DNA from: Cyanobacteria bacterium RU_5_0
Lineage (GTDB): Bacteria > Cyanobacteriota > Cyanobacteriia > Elainellales > Elainellaceae
DNA: 64,000 nucleotides
Direction of reading: 5' to 3'
Assembly (NCBI GenBank): GCA_012033255.1
Contig: JAAUSF010000007.1
Location: 1 to 64,000 of the forward strand
A program made the position numbers and the translations under genes. Shown one piece after another: positions 17,957 through 27,336 of the stretch (its first letter is position 1; each line of letters begins with the position of its first letter). Under the pieces are notes generated by a model. That model was not told the DNA's origin. It did not search any database and saw only the letters and a program-made list of their open reading frames with translations.

Positions 17957-19465
17957 ATGTCCTCTGACGATCTCCGTGCTACTCGACTCGCCAAAGTTGC
18001 TCAACTGAGAGAATTGGGCTTCAATCCTTATGCTTACCGTTGGGAACAGACTGATCATGCGGTAGATCTCCAGAAAAAATACGCTGACCTGCCCAATGGT
18101 GAAGAAGTTGAGGTTGAAGTATCCGTTGCGGGTCGCGTGATGCTTCAGCGCATTCTGGGCAAGCTAGCCTTCTTCACCCTGGAAGATGAGACGGGCACGA
18201 TCCAGCTTTATCTGGATAAGAAGAAGCTAGACATAGAGATGGCGGAGGTTGATGCGAATGCTTTCAAGCACCTGAAGCTAATCGATCGCGGTGATATCGT
18301 TGGCGCGAAGGGCAGTATCAAACGCACAGAGAAGGGCGAACTGTCGGTTAATGTGCAGCAGTATACGATTTTGACTAAATCGCTACAGCCATTACCGGAT
18401 AAGTGGCACGGACTGACCGATATAGAAAAACGCTATCGCCAGCGATATGTGGATTTGATCGTCAATCCAGAGGTGCGAGAAACCTTCCGGCGTCGTGCCC
18501 TGATCACAGCCGCGATTCGACGACATCTCGATCGCCAAGGTTTCATTGAGATCGAAACGCCTGTGCTGCAAACGGAGGTAGGCGGAGCGGATGCCCGTCC
18601 GTTCATTACTTACCACAACACACTAGAGATGGATCTATATCTTCGGATTGCTACAGAACTGCATCTGAAGCGGCTGATTGTCGGTGGGTTTGAGAAAGTG
18701 TTTGAACTAGGGCGGCTTTTTCGTAATGAAGGTGTTTCGACTCGCCACAACCCAGAGTTTACGACGATCGAGATTTATCAGGCGTATGGCGATTACAACG
18801 ACATGATGACCCTCACCGAAGGGATTGTCGTTGCGGCGGCGCAAGCGGTGTCGGATACGTTACAGATTACTTACCAGGGACAGGCGATCGACTTGACTCC
18901 TCCGTGGCGTAGGGTGACGATGCATGACCTCGTTCTGGAACATACCGATTTGGATTTCAACCAATTCCAAACCCTGGAGCAGGCAAAAGCGGCAGTCAAG
19001 GCAATGGGTCTTGCTGATATTCAGGGTTGTGGTTCAATCGGAGAACTGCTCAACGAAGTGTTTGAACAAAAAGTTGAGGAAACGCTGATTCAGCCGACCC
19101 TCCTGACCGATTATCCGATCGAAATTTCTCCCCTAGCAAAGCCACACCGCAGTAAACCAGGCTTAGTAGAACGATTTGAGTTATTTATTGTTGGGCGTGA
19201 ACACGCCAATGGTTACTCAGAGTTGACCGATCCGGTTGACCAACGGGAACGCCTCGAAGCTCAGGCAGCCCGAAAAGCGGCAGGCGATCTAGAGGCGCAA
19301 GGCGTTGATGAAGATTTTGTCCTGGCTCTAGAGTATGGAATGCCGCCAACAATGGGGATGGGCATGGGCATCGATCGCCTCGTCATGCTCCTTTGCGACT
19401 GTGCCAGCATTAGAGATGCGATCGCCTTTCCCCTCCTCAAACCCGAAGCTCACAGCCAAGACTGA
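17957..19465 (+). CDS. lysS: Lysyl-tRNA synthetase, class II
   Basis: 502 residues, normal for bacterial LysS. The N-terminal OB-fold anticodon-binding domain covers about residues 50-150 ([24 protein letters not shown]). The class II catalytic core follows with motif 1 around [10 protein letters not shown] (~158), motif 2 around [14 protein letters not shown] (~256) and motif 3 [12 protein letters not shown] (~467), plus the active-site segment ARPFITYHN. It charges tRNA-Lys and is essential. ATG is the first codon after a heptamer-repeat block. Confidence 0.97.
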   Translation: MSSDDLRATRLAKVAQLRELGFNPYAYRWEQTDHAVDLQKKYADLPNGEEVEVEVSVAGRVMLQRILGKLAFFTLEDETGTIQLYLDKKKLDIEMAEVDANAFKHLKLIDRGDIVGAKGSIKRTEKGELSVNVQQYTILTKSLQPLPDKWHGLTDIEKRYRQRYVDLIVNPEVRETFRRRALITAAIRRHLDRQGFIEIETPVLQTEVGGADARPFITYHNTLEMDLYLRIATELHLKRLIVGGFEKVFELGRLFRNEGVSTRHNPEFTTIEIYQAYGDYNDMMTLTEGIVVAAAQAVSDTLQITYQGQAIDLTPPWRRVTMHDLVLEHTDLDFNQFQTLEQAKAAVKAMGLADIQGCGSIGELLNEVFEQKVEETLIQPTLLTDYPIEISPLAKPHRSKPGLVERFELFIVGREHANGYSELTDPVDQRERLEAQAARKAAGDLEAQGVDEDFVLALEYGMPPTMGMGMGIDRLVMLLCDCASIRDAIAFPLLKPEAHSQD

Positions 19466-19519
19466 GGGAGTTTTGAGTTTTAGAGAATGGTTTAAAGGTG
19501 TTACTCCTCACTAAACTTG

Positions 19520-19596
19520 CCCTCCTAGCCTCCTAAAGTTGGAGGGAATCGAATTTCAAAGTTTCCCAGCATTGGGGGATTCAGGGGCGAATGTAG
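19520..19596. repeat. Copy of the CCTCCTAAA...CCCAGCATTGGGGGAT repeat
   Basis: This diverged copy of the family seen at 1622-1660 and 7648-7711 follows lysS. It is followed at about 19640-19665 by a short run of the heptamer CAAAACT. Confidence 0.5.
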
Positions 19597-19714
19597 AATG
19601 TTTAATACGTTTCAAACATTCTTTCAGTCATCTACTCGAAACTCAAAACTCAAAACTCAGTCCTAAACTAGGGATGTGTCCTGCGAAGAGTTCTAAAAGA
19701 GTCGATCGATCCCA

Positions 19715-20326
19715 ATGAACTATGCATTGCGTTTCGTTTTCTTTTTGCTGGTTTCAGCCGTCGCTCTTGCCGCCTGTGGCAGACTAACCTCGGTTTCCAG
19801 CAATGTTCAACCATCCTCGCCCAGTCCATCTGTTACCCCAACATCACCCTCGCCAAGCGCCTCTGCGCCTAGTCCAACTCCGCCGACTCAGCCTCAAACC
19901 TATAAAGAACCGGGTGGTGCGTTTGAGATCACGCTTCCAAGTGGCTACCAATACCAGCCCACTGAGACAGGAGTGATTTTTCAATCGGTAGATCACGCTT
20001 TCAGGGGTGAAGTGGTGTTTGGGTCGGCGCAAGGGGGCAAATACAACAATGAGCAGCTAGAGGCTTTCCTGAAGCAGTCTTATAAGACAAATTTGAATTT
20101 AGCCGAGCTTGAATCGAAGGGATCGCAAGAGCAACCGGATGGAAGCTTACGGGTAGACTGGGCAGGTCAAGATCCACAGGGCAATCGTTTAGAAGCCGAA
20201 AGCTTTATTGAGCAGCGTGGCAATACGATTTATATCTTGACACTTTCAGGGGTGAATAGATCCTATTCTGACTATCTCAAGGATGCTCAGGCGATCGTCA
20301 GCAGCTATAAAGTTCGTCAGCAGTAA
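19715..20326 (+). CDS. Lipoprotein with a PsbP-like-looking domain
   Basis: 203 residues. A lipoprotein signal peptide ends with lipobox LAAC at about residues 18-21. A Ser/Pro/Thr-rich linker of about 40 residues follows, then a globular domain beginning GGAFEITLPSGYQ and ending ILTLSGVNRSYSDYLKDAQAIVSSYKV. The closing pattern (expression of a beta-sheet ending in a helix with S-Y) resembles PsbP/PsbP-like or Mog1-type folds, but the assignment is tentative. The protein is likely tethered to the thylakoid lumen side or periplasmic face. Confidence 0.75.
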   Translation: MNYALRFVFFLLVSAVALAACGRLTSVSSNVQPSSPSPSVTPTSPSPSASAPSPTPPTQPQTYKEPGGAFEITLPSGYQYQPTETGVIFQSVDHAFRGEVVFGSAQGGKYNNEQLEAFLKQSYKTNLNLAELESKGSQEQPDGSLRVDWAGQDPQGNRLEAESFIEQRGNTIYILTLSGVNRSYSDYLKDAQAIVSSYKVRQQ

Positions 20327-20356
20327 AACGTCCCTGGTGCAACGCAGAAGCGGCAA

Positions 20357-20950
20357 CTAATTAGATACTTCTGCCATCTCAATCACGCGACCTTCAATAT
20401 CTTTAACCAGAAAATTGAGGGGCTTATCGCGACGAATTTTGTATTGCAACCTATAGGATTGCACCCGCATCAATAGTTGCTCTAGACAATCATGATCGAA
20501 GCAAACATGGCGCTGACGATTTTTTGCCCCCAGGCTAGCCCCTGAAATAACGTGCAACTGCGTATTTTTCTTCAGTTGATACCACAGCCCATCTGAAGTC
20601 TTGTAGCCCTGCGTTGTAGGACGACTGAGGCTAGCGGTTGAGGCATAGAGAGGATCGACACCTGCCGTTCCGAGCGTTTGCTCATAGTTGTAGTAATAGT
20701 GCAGAGGCACGTCTGCCACGGGTAGATCGAGCAGACCTTCATAGAACTCTCGTGCTAGATCCAAATCTGACACCATCACGGTATGAACTTTGGGCGCACT
20801 GGTAAGAAACATCCACATCGCCCCAGCATAGGCGATCAGAAGCGCCACCATAATTCCCTGCGTCGAAAGCAGGCTATCTAGCGGGAGGGACGGTAAGAAG
20901 GAAGCTAGAGTCTGAGACACAAGTGGAATGATGTAGACTGCTGTTGCCAT
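20357..20950 (-). CDS. Membrane-anchored VOC (glyoxalase/bleomycin-resistance fold) protein
   Basis: 197 residues. A hydrophobic N-terminal region (about residues 1-50, with MVALLIAYAGAMWMF) precedes a VOC-type domain starting at VHTVMVSDLDLAREFYEGLLDLPV, the classic opening beta-alpha unit of this superfamily. The end KDIEGRVIEMAEV gives the terminal Glu of the metal site. The middle contains ARQRHVCFDHD-like sequence (RQRHVCFDHDCLEQ) where a metal His is expected. The substrate is unknown. The membrane anchor is an uncommon addition to this fold. Confidence 0.8.
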   Translation of the reverse strand: MATAVYIIPLVSQTLASFLPSLPLDSLLSTQGIMVALLIAYAGAMWMFLTSAPKVHTVMVSDLDLAREFYEGLLDLPVADVPLHYYYNYEQTLGTAGVDPLYASTASLSRPTTQGYKTSDGLWYQLKKNTQLHVISGASLGAKNRQRHVCFDHDCLEQLLMRVQSYRLQYKIRRDKPLNFLVKDIEGRVIEMAEVSN

Positions 20951-21221
20951 GAATCAATAACGGTAATGATAACTACAACAAACGGACGATCGCGTTAAAC
21001 TAAGAGACCTAGGAAGTTTATCAAAAGTTGTCTATTCCTAGATATACTTCTCAGTCTACCAATGTCCTCTTGATCTCGTCCAAAGCTTGAAGGAAGGATG
21101 AAGGATAAACGGGGTAGAGGATAAGGGATGAATGGGATGCGGTGGATGATTAGGATTTGAAGGAGAGCCATAAATGGGCTGAAGTTCGCTAGATTGTGGA
21201 TAGGCGTGATGAGGACAAGTG

Positions 21222-21914
21222 ATGGCAGGGCAGCTTTTGTTGGTCGATGATGAGCCAGGTCTGCGAGAGGCAGTGAAGGCTTATTTGGAAGACGATGGGT
21301 TTACCGTTCACGTTGCCAGTAATGCACGAGAAGGATGGGATCTGCTTCAGCAAACTTCTCCAGATTTGGTGATTTCTGACATCATGATGCCGCATGTGGA
21401 TGGCTATCAGTTTCTCAAACAATTGCGGGATGATCCTCGTTATCAGGCACTCCCTGTCGTATTTTTAACTGCGCGAGGGATGACCTCCGATCGCATCCAG
21501 GGCTACAACGCAGGCTGTGATGCTTACTTGTCAAAACCCTTTGACCCTGATGAGTTAGTGGCGATCGTGTCTAATCTGCTCAACCGTCGAACCGCAACCA
21601 CGAAAGCCGCCGGAGACAGTGAAACGCCTGACATTGCAGAAATGGCACGACAGATCGCTGAAATTAAAGCCATTATTTCTCAACGGGGAGCGATCGCCCA
21701 AACGCCCGCCCCAATCAAACTTGACTTTACCCCGCGTGAACAAAGCGTCTTGGAACTCGTAGCGGAAGGGCTAATGAACAAGGAGATCGCTCGTCGATTG
21801 GAGACTAGCGTTCGGAATGTCGAAAAATATGTCAGTCGCTTGTTCAGTAAAACCGGAACAAATAGCCGCACGGAGTTAGTTCGCTATGCCCTAGAGCATG
21901 GGTTAACCAGGTAA
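21222..21914 (+). CDS. NarL-type response regulator, Rre1/Ycf29-like
   Basis: 230 residues from ATG 21222 (a GTG directly precedes it). The receiver domain covers residues 1-120, with acidic pair DDE near residue 9, phospho-accepting Asp in DLVISDIMMP and the conserved Lys in LSKPFDPDEL. A linker leads to a LuxR/NarL HTH: FTPREQSVLELVAEGLMNKEIARRL, then VEKYVSRLFSKTGTNSRTELVRYA. The receiver text closely resembles the Rre1/Ycf29 group, which in Synechocystis works with Hik34 in heat and stress responses; that link rests on memory of the family. No sensor kinase is adjacent. Confidence 0.88.
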   Translation: MAGQLLLVDDEPGLREAVKAYLEDDGFTVHVASNAREGWDLLQQTSPDLVISDIMMPHVDGYQFLKQLRDDPRYQALPVVFLTARGMTSDRIQGYNAGCDAYLSKPFDPDELVAIVSNLLNRRTATTKAAGDSETPDIAEMARQIAEIKAIISQRGAIAQTPAPIKLDFTPREQSVLELVAEGLMNKEIARRLETSVRNVEKYVSRLFSKTGTNSRTELVRYALEHGLTR

Positions 21915-21979
21915 AGTTATTTTCACTCAGGCACTCTTTTTGGTCGGGAGTCAGTTCGGGAGGAGTTTCCATTGGTGCA

Positions 21980-22093
21980 TTACTCCCCAATCTCATGAAT
22001 AAACTCATCGATCGAAGTAGCGCTTAGTGCTATGTCCATAAGGTCTTCCAATTGTTCATAGCGGGTTTCAATTGCGCCCAATCCACCAAACTT
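21980..22093 (-). pseudogene. C-terminal gene fragment (unknown family)
   Basis: The minus strand reads in frame to a TAA at 21982-21980 through RYEQLEDLMDIALSATSIDEF and ends IHEIGE. The composition is that of a real helical protein tail, but the frame is closed by TAA at 22096-22094 and the sequence beyond is a repeat (GGGCACGGCACGCTATGCCCC type). There is at most a TTG start at 22081. I interpret it as the remnant of a small protein gene cut by repeat-associated rearrangement; it could instead be a very short intact gene. Confidence 0.4.
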
Positions 22094-22255
22094 TTACGGG
22101 CACGGCACGCTATGCCCCTTTGTGTGTCGCATTCAACTGAAGACCGCTGTAAATCCTCTTGGTATAAATTTGCATAACATTGATGCTTGACTAGCAAATT
22201 CATCTAGTATTTATCAGATGTCTATGTAAGATGGGTTGACCCTCTAAGAGTGGCT

Positions 22256-23923
22256 ATGGCAGGACTCAGCGCCGATCAGCGCAACTATCATTATTTGAGC
22301 GAAGCAGAACGAACAGGAATTCATAAACCAATCCTGGCAGCCCTCTACGCCGCCCATCATCGTCCGACTCTCAATGATGGCGAAGTGGGACTGGGAATTG
22401 CACCCGCTAACCGGATTCCGTTGGATCAAGTCAATACTTTTCCAGAGCAAGCACAGTTCGCCGCTAACACCATTCGCAGCATTACCGATAAGCTGACGGC
22501 TCAAGGCTGGAAGGGAAATGATTTCTGGGATGAGGATCAAGGACGGTACACCGATCGCTTCGTCCAAATGATCGCCAAAGGTTACACGCCGCCCGCCAGC
22601 GATCTTGCCGCCGCTCGTTTAGAACCTAGTGATTTCCAAAAGTTGCTCAAAGCCTATTTGGATGATCTGACGCTCGACTATAAAGCCGATGGTTTGCCGC
22701 AAAACCTGTCTTTTCTCGACTCATCGTTGCTGCGGTTCATTGAACGGACCCCCCGTTACTACATCGGTTTATCCTATCAGCGAGATGCTCTCCTAGAAGC
22801 CGTGCGAATCTGGCGGAAATTGAATACTCGACGAGCCGCGATCGCTTCTCTGCTAAGAGTTAGCGAAACCGATCCCAGCCTCGTCAAGTTGGATGACGAC
22901 ACGTTAGATAAGCCTCTGATGCAATTCATTCAGCAAATCTCGCCCTTTTATGCAGGCTATCCGCATCAGCGAGAAGCATTGCTGCGATTTGTGCAACTTT
23001 GGCGACAATTGGATTCACGCGGAGAGACGATCGGTTCCTTAGAAGAAGACACTTCCCCCGAAACAAATATCCGCATTATCGATCCAGCGTTGATTATGTT
23101 TGTGCAACGTGTCCCACAATCTTTCCAAGGGAAAGGAGATCAGCGAAACGCTTTAACTGAAGCATTCCGGCTCTGGCGAGGCTTGGATTCCAGAACAACC
23201 GCCTTGAAAGAATTGGGTGTTGATGCTCAAATTCTCACAGCCAGCAATCCTAATCGCAGTGCCTTGATCAATGCGGCAACGCAACTCGATCGCGCCCTTC
23301 TAGATTTCGTCAAGCGCACTCCTGCCAATTTCAACGAAACAGAGTTTGAGCGAGAAGCCTTGATCCGCTTGGTGCAACTGTGGCGCAGTATCGACGGACG
23401 AGAGAAAACCGTTCAATCGCTCTTAGATGATGTGCGTCGAATGGAACGTGCCCGTCGCGATTCTCCGGATGCGCCACCTAAACCTGAACCGCTGCCGCTG
23501 CCTCCCCGTCCCGCTCGTTGGACGCCCAACAATTTGCAGATGCACACCTCGATTATCCTCAACGGCAATTTTACATGGGCAGAAGCCACTCATGGAGGTT
23601 CCCGCATACCGCCCAATCAGGAGACAGTAGATGCGATCGTCCGGATTGCTGAGTTGGCACAGCAAGCCCGCGATCGGATTGGGCGTCCATTTCGAGTCAC
23701 CAGTTGGTATCGTCCATCAGATATTAATCGGCAAGTTGGAGGGGTGTCTCTGAGTCGGCATATTGTCGGGGATGCGATCGATTTTTACTGCGATGGACTG
23801 AGCGGCGATCAAATTTATCGTGCCCTCGATCCCTGGTGGACAGGAGGGTTAGGGCGTTACACCAAATACCCTGAACTCTGCCATATTGATGCACGGGGCT
23901 ATCGAGCAAGATGGACACATTAG
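22256..23923 (+). CDS. M15A-type zinc peptidase with four tandem N-terminal repeats
   Basis: About 555 residues from ATG 22256 (a GTG lies two codons earlier). The C-terminal 130 residues form a peptidase_M15A-like domain: NGNFTWAEATHGG, FRVTSWYRP, SRHIVGDAIDF (zinc His and Asp, about residue 500) and LCHIDARG (final zinc His, about 543). Such enzymes cleave cell-wall peptides. Upstream are four copies of a helical unit starting near residues 157, 218, 277 and 345. Each reads [PSR]-x-LhxFhxxxPxxa...-x-ReAL-x-x-hxLWRxhxxR (for example LLRFIERTPRYY, LMQFIQQISPFY, LIMFVQRVPQSF, LLDFVKRTPANF). No signal peptide is visible. The N-terminal ~150 residues, with QGWKGNDFWDEDQGRYTDRF, are unassigned. 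Confidence 0.85.
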   Translation: MAGLSADQRNYHYLSEAERTGIHKPILAALYAAHHRPTLNDGEVGLGIAPANRIPLDQVNTFPEQAQFAANTIRSITDKLTAQGWKGNDFWDEDQGRYTDRFVQMIAKGYTPPASDLAAARLEPSDFQKLLKAYLDDLTLDYKADGLPQNLSFLDSSLLRFIERTPRYYIGLSYQRDALLEAVRIWRKLNTRRAAIASLLRVSETDPSLVKLDDDTLDKPLMQFIQQISPFYAGYPHQREALLRFVQLWRQLDSRGETIGSLEEDTSPETNIRIIDPALIMFVQRVPQSFQGKGDQRNALTEAFRLWRGLDSRTTALKELGVDAQILTASNPNRSALINAATQLDRALLDFVKRTPANFNETEFEREALIRLVQLWRSIDGREKTVQSLLDDVRRMERARRDSPDAPPKPEPLPLPPRPARWTPNNLQMHTSIILNGNFTWAEATHGGSRIPPNQETVDAIVRIAELAQQARDRIGRPFRVTSWYRPSDINRQVGGVSLSRHIVGDAIDFYCDGLSGDQIYRALDPWWTGGLGRYTKYPELCHIDARGYRARWTH

Positions 23924-24138
23924 TGTAGGAGTTTTGAATTTTGAGTTTTGAATTTTGAGTTTTGAGTTAAAAGTTAAGAGGCTCAACTCAGAACCCAACA
24001 TTGAGAACTTAAAACTTTTTTGTTCTCCCTCCGGAATGATGCAGATCAATCTGGGAGGATGGTATTGGATGGCAATCTGCGGGCACTCTTAAGATTAGAT
24101 ACCTTGAAATTCTCTTCATTTCTCTGCACTCATCAGCT

Positions 24139-24897
24139 ATGTCAACCCCCATCATCCTCATCGACCCCAGGTTGGCTCAAGCCGCAAAACCTGCCGAACC
24201 GGGAGATTCTTCATTTCAACCCGTATGGATGATCACATCAGGTCTTTTCCTAGTGCTTCTAGTTGGTTTGGCAGCATATACCAAGCTCAAAACGGACAAA
24301 TTAGAAAAGCAAAAGCGGTTTGAAGAGTTCAAGAATCGGGAACTCCAGAAGAAGCTGAAGTTGGCGCTGAACACCATCAGCAAAATGGAGAAAAATCCTG
24401 ACCTGATTCACTCACGGGAATTTAACCTGGATTACTTGAGGATGCGGATGGAAGAGGAGCAATTCCACTTCATCATCCTGAATCAGATTAAGATTAAGGT
24501 AAAAGAAAAAATCTCTATTGCCTTACGTCCAAGTCAAGCAGAACAAGGGTTAGTTGGCATTGCCAGCAGCGCCGGGCGGCAGGTCGATGAGGTTTTTGAT
24601 GTGGAATATGATCCGTCTAATTCGCCTAGAGGAAGTAAGCGAGTCTTGTTCCGGATTCAAATCAAATTGACGAAACTGCCCACTCAACCCACTTCAGTCA
24701 CGATTAACCAGATTATTGAGTGTATGCAGAGGTTTATGAGTCCGGATGCGGATGATAACTGGCAACCTACGGTTCAAGGGCGTATTGCTTCAATGCATTG
24801 GGATCAGAAGGCAAAACCGACTCCGCTGCTGGTGTTAGAACAGTCTAATGAAGGGGTAAATGTGACATTTCGCACCACTCGGATCACGGAAACCTGA
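24139..24897 (+). CDS. Single-pass membrane protein, conserved cyanobacterial type, function unknown
   Basis: 252 residues. A short soluble N-terminus is followed by one membrane segment at about residues 31-50 (WMITSGLFLVLLVGLAAYTKL), then a highly charged helix (KLEKQKRFEEFKNRELQKKLKLAL) that is probably a coiled coil, and a globular C-terminal domain of about 150 residues with DLIHSREFNLDYLRMRMEEE and IIECMQRFMSP. No catalytic motif is visible. The alternative overlapping frame starting at 24020 is a shadow. Confidence 0.75.
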   Translation: MSTPIILIDPRLAQAAKPAEPGDSSFQPVWMITSGLFLVLLVGLAAYTKLKTDKLEKQKRFEEFKNRELQKKLKLALNTISKMEKNPDLIHSREFNLDYLRMRMEEEQFHFIILNQIKIKVKEKISIALRPSQAEQGLVGIASSAGRQVDEVFDVEYDPSNSPRGSKRVLFRIQIKLTKLPTQPTSVTINQIIECMQRFMSPDADDNWQPTVQGRIASMHWDQKAKPTPLLVLEQSNEGVNVTFRTTRITET

Positions 24898-25375
24898 TGG
24901 GTATGATGGATAGGGCAGCTTTGTAAACCTGCCCGGAGGCTCAGAGAGGCTTAGCTGTTCGCTCAGCTATGACTCTTTAGGGCTGCTGAAAGCTCCTCGA
25001 CGACTCGTAAGCGGCGAGGAGTAGTTTACATGTCCACTCATTCACTTATCTATTCTGTTTTTAAGCTAATCGGCATTCATTTTTGCATTGGAAATTTTTG
25101 AAATTCCTGGGGGGTGGGCATCTTGCCCGCCCAGATCAGGCAACTTACAGCGGTTTTCAGATGAGTGAGCCACAGTTGTGTGTGGGTGGGTAGATGAGTG
25201 GATGAGTATGCGTGTGGCTTATGCAAGGGGAAACGGCTGTAAATGCTCGTTAGCTTAAGTACTGTTCCTTACAATTCGCACAAGTTTACATGAAGTCTGG
25301 CAAATAAATCAGCGATCGTTCCCGCAAATCAGGCACTCTGGAAAAACAGCTTGCAATGGAAGGGGAGTTCTGACG
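24898..25375. other. Intergenic region with MITE-like repeat
   Basis: About 480 bases without a gene. It contains the 98-base repeat at 25145-25242 and scattered ATGAGTG heptamer derivatives; the stretch GGGGTGGGCATC...CCCGCCC around 25110-25130 is another short palindrome. The promoter of the following gene must lie near the right end. Confidence 0.6.
25145..25242 (+). repeat. 98-base element with TTACAGC ends (copy 1)
   Basis: Begins TTACAGCGGTTTTCAGATGA and ends AAACGGCTGTAA; the ends are inverted repeats with one or two mismatches. The interior contains ATGAGTGG heptamers and GCGTGTGGCTTATGCAA. A near-identical copy lies inverted at 42049-42162, longer by 16 bases because of extra GATGAGT-type units. 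It has the size and structure of a small non-autonomous element. Confidence 0.75.
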
Positions 25376-27181
25376 ATGGGACGCGATCGTGCCGGAAATA
25401 CGCTAAGAACGATCAGCAATTTGGGTAATGTGCTGTCTAGTCCAACGACGCGCAAAGAAACAGTTGGGCTTCTGGATAAGGATGATCTGTACAGGTTTGG
25501 AGTTGCCGATCGTCGCAGTCTTAATCTCCAACTGTCTAGTACAGGGAGAAGGGCAGGAGTTGGGCTACAACTCTTCACGCTTAAGGGGGCAAAGGCCGCA
25601 GTGTTACGGGCGATCGGGCGGCGCAACTTTAGCGATCTCAAACCCAAAGATATCCGTAAGTTCTTTAACCCTGTTGCAATAACGACGGTCAACAGTGGAC
25701 AAACGCGATCTCTCAATGTCACGGTCGATTCAGGGGAGCTTTATCTGCGAGTCTTTCGACGTCGGGGTAACAGTAGTAATTACACAATCACGCTGACGGC
25801 AGAACCGATCGCAGTTCCCTCACCGAATCCTTCGCCGAATCCTTCACCGAATCCTTCACCGAATCCCTCACCGAATCCCTCACCGAATCCTTCACCGAAT
25901 CCTAATCCCAACCCATCTCCGACTTTGTCATTGACGCAGAAGTGGATTCGGCAATTTGGGACATCCGGCAATGACTATACCTATGGCACAACAACGGACA
26001 GTGCAGGAAATGTCTATGTTGCTGGTGTCACCAATGCAACAGTGGGTCCGGCAGGGGATGGATTTGTCGCTAAGTATGACAGCAACGGGGTGGAGGTGTG
26101 GAAGCGATCGATCGATACATCCAGACCCAGCACGCCTCGGTTAGATGTTGTCTTTGATGTGGAAGTAGATAACGCTGGAAATTATTACATTACTGGAGCA
26201 ACTGTAGCTGGTTCAAGTTCCAGTACCAATAGCGATGTGTTTGTCGCCAAGTATGACAGCGCAGGCAATCGGCAGTGGTTAGAGACGATCGAGAGTGATG
26301 CAATTGTTTTACCTATTGTCGGCACGATTAATCCTCAGGATTCAGCATCTGACCTTGTGTTGGATGGCAATAATGTCTATGTCACCGGATTGTTAGATGC
26401 TTTACCTCCTCCGCTCAGTCGAGGAAAAGCTTTTATCGCCAAGTATGATGCCACCACGGGAAATCGAGTAACGGGGTTTGGTACAGACGGGATAATCGAA
26501 TACGGAACCGATGGAGTCACCGCATCCGCAGGTTTGGCAATCAGTAATGGCAATCTTTACATTGCTGGCGTGACCGATGCCGTGATTTCGGTGAATAGTT
26601 CTAGAGATGTGGAGTTGAACGGTGGAGATGCGTTTGTTGCGAGTTTCAACGGCAACACAGGGACACTAATCTGGGATGAGATATTGAAGAGTGGTGGCAA
26701 TGCTCAAGACTATGCGCGTGGGATTGCGGTGATCGGTTCAGATGTTTACATTACTGGGCAAACGGCAGGGAGTTTACCAGGCAACTCTAATGCTGGAGAT
26801 GTAGACGGATTCGTTGCTAAATATAGCGTTACAGGAGATGACGGCGTTCTTCAGTGGACGAAGCAATTTGGGACATCAGGCTTGGATGAATCGCAGGCGA
26901 TCGCCATCGACAGCACAAACAAAATCTACCTGACGGGCGAGACGACTCGATCCCTTTTTGGCAATGCTGTAGGTGGCTCCGATCCCTGGATTGCTCAGTA
27001 TGACGGCAACGGCGATCGGTTGCAGAGTATCCAATTTGGCACGGCTCAAGATGATGAAGCCTATCGGATTACGACTGATAATTCTGGGAATATCTATGTA
27101 GTAGGACAAACGCTAGGAGCCTTCCCGAATTTCTCCAATTTAGGCAGTTACGATGCTTGGATCGCCAAATATGGCATCTAG
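25376..27181 (+). CDS. SBBP-repeat beta-propeller protein with Pro-Asn linker
   Basis: 601 residues. Residues 1-~140 look like a pre-peptidase-type beta domain (DDLYRFGV...LNLQLSS...GELYLRVFRRRGNSSNYTITLT). Residues ~147-182 are a PNPS tandem linker. The remainder consists of SBBP/propeller blades, seen in repeats of QFGTSGNDYTYG...DSAGNVYVAG, GFVAKYDSNG, VFVAKYDSAG and WIAKYG. No N-terminal signal is present, as is usual for cyanobacterial secreted propeller and Calx-type proteins that leave by type I secretion. A role in surface adhesion or assembly is inferred. Confidence 0.85.
   Translation: MGRDRAGNTLRTISNLGNVLSSPTTRKETVGLLDKDDLYRFGVADRRSLNLQLSSTGRRAGVGLQLFTLKGAKAAVLRAIGRRNFSDLKPKDIRKFFNPVAITTVNSGQTRSLNVTVDSGELYLRVFRRRGNSSNYTITLTAEPIAVPSPNPSPNPSPNPSPNPSPNPSPNPSPNPNPNPSPTLSLTQKWIRQFGTSGNDYTYGTTTDSAGNVYVAGVTNATVGPAGDGFVAKYDSNGVEVWKRSIDTSRPSTPRLDVVFDVEVDNAGNYYITGATVAGSSSSTNSDVFVAKYDSAGNRQWLETIESDAIVLPIVGTINPQDSASDLVLDGNNVYVTGLLDALPPPLSRGKAFIAKYDATTGNRVTGFGTDGIIEYGTDGVTASAGLAISNGNLYIAGVTDAVISVNSSRDVELNGGDAFVASFNGNTGTLIWDEILKSGGNAQDYARGIAVIGSDVYITGQTAGSLPGNSNAGDVDGFVAKYSVTGDDGVLQWTKQFGTSGLDESQAIAIDSTNKIYLTGETTRSLFGNAVGGSDPWIAQYDGNGDRLQSIQFGTAQDDEAYRITTDNSGNIYVVGQTLGAFPNFSNLGSYDAWIAKYGI
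25817..25920 (+). repeat. 12-base in-frame tandem repeat encoding PNPS
   Basis: About seven copies of CCGAATCCYTCA encode (PNPS)n and end with PNPNPNPSP. Copy number is likely to vary between strains by slippage because units are nearly identical. Confidence 0.85.
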
Positions 27182-27336
27182 AAACCTGCTTAAAAAGCCA
27201 AAATAGGGTTGAGAGACAAAGCACTATTGGTAAAGTTTACAAGTTGTTTAGATGAAAGGATTTGTCAATTAGCAAGCTGAAAAGAGATAACGTGCAAGGA
27301 TAGCATTGTCACAGTTCTTTACTCATGTAGAACCTT

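Noticed and set aside
25780-25971. Minus-strand open frame with GEGF repeats
   Set aside because: It is antisense to the PNPS-coding tandem repeat of the SBBP protein and has no ribosome site.
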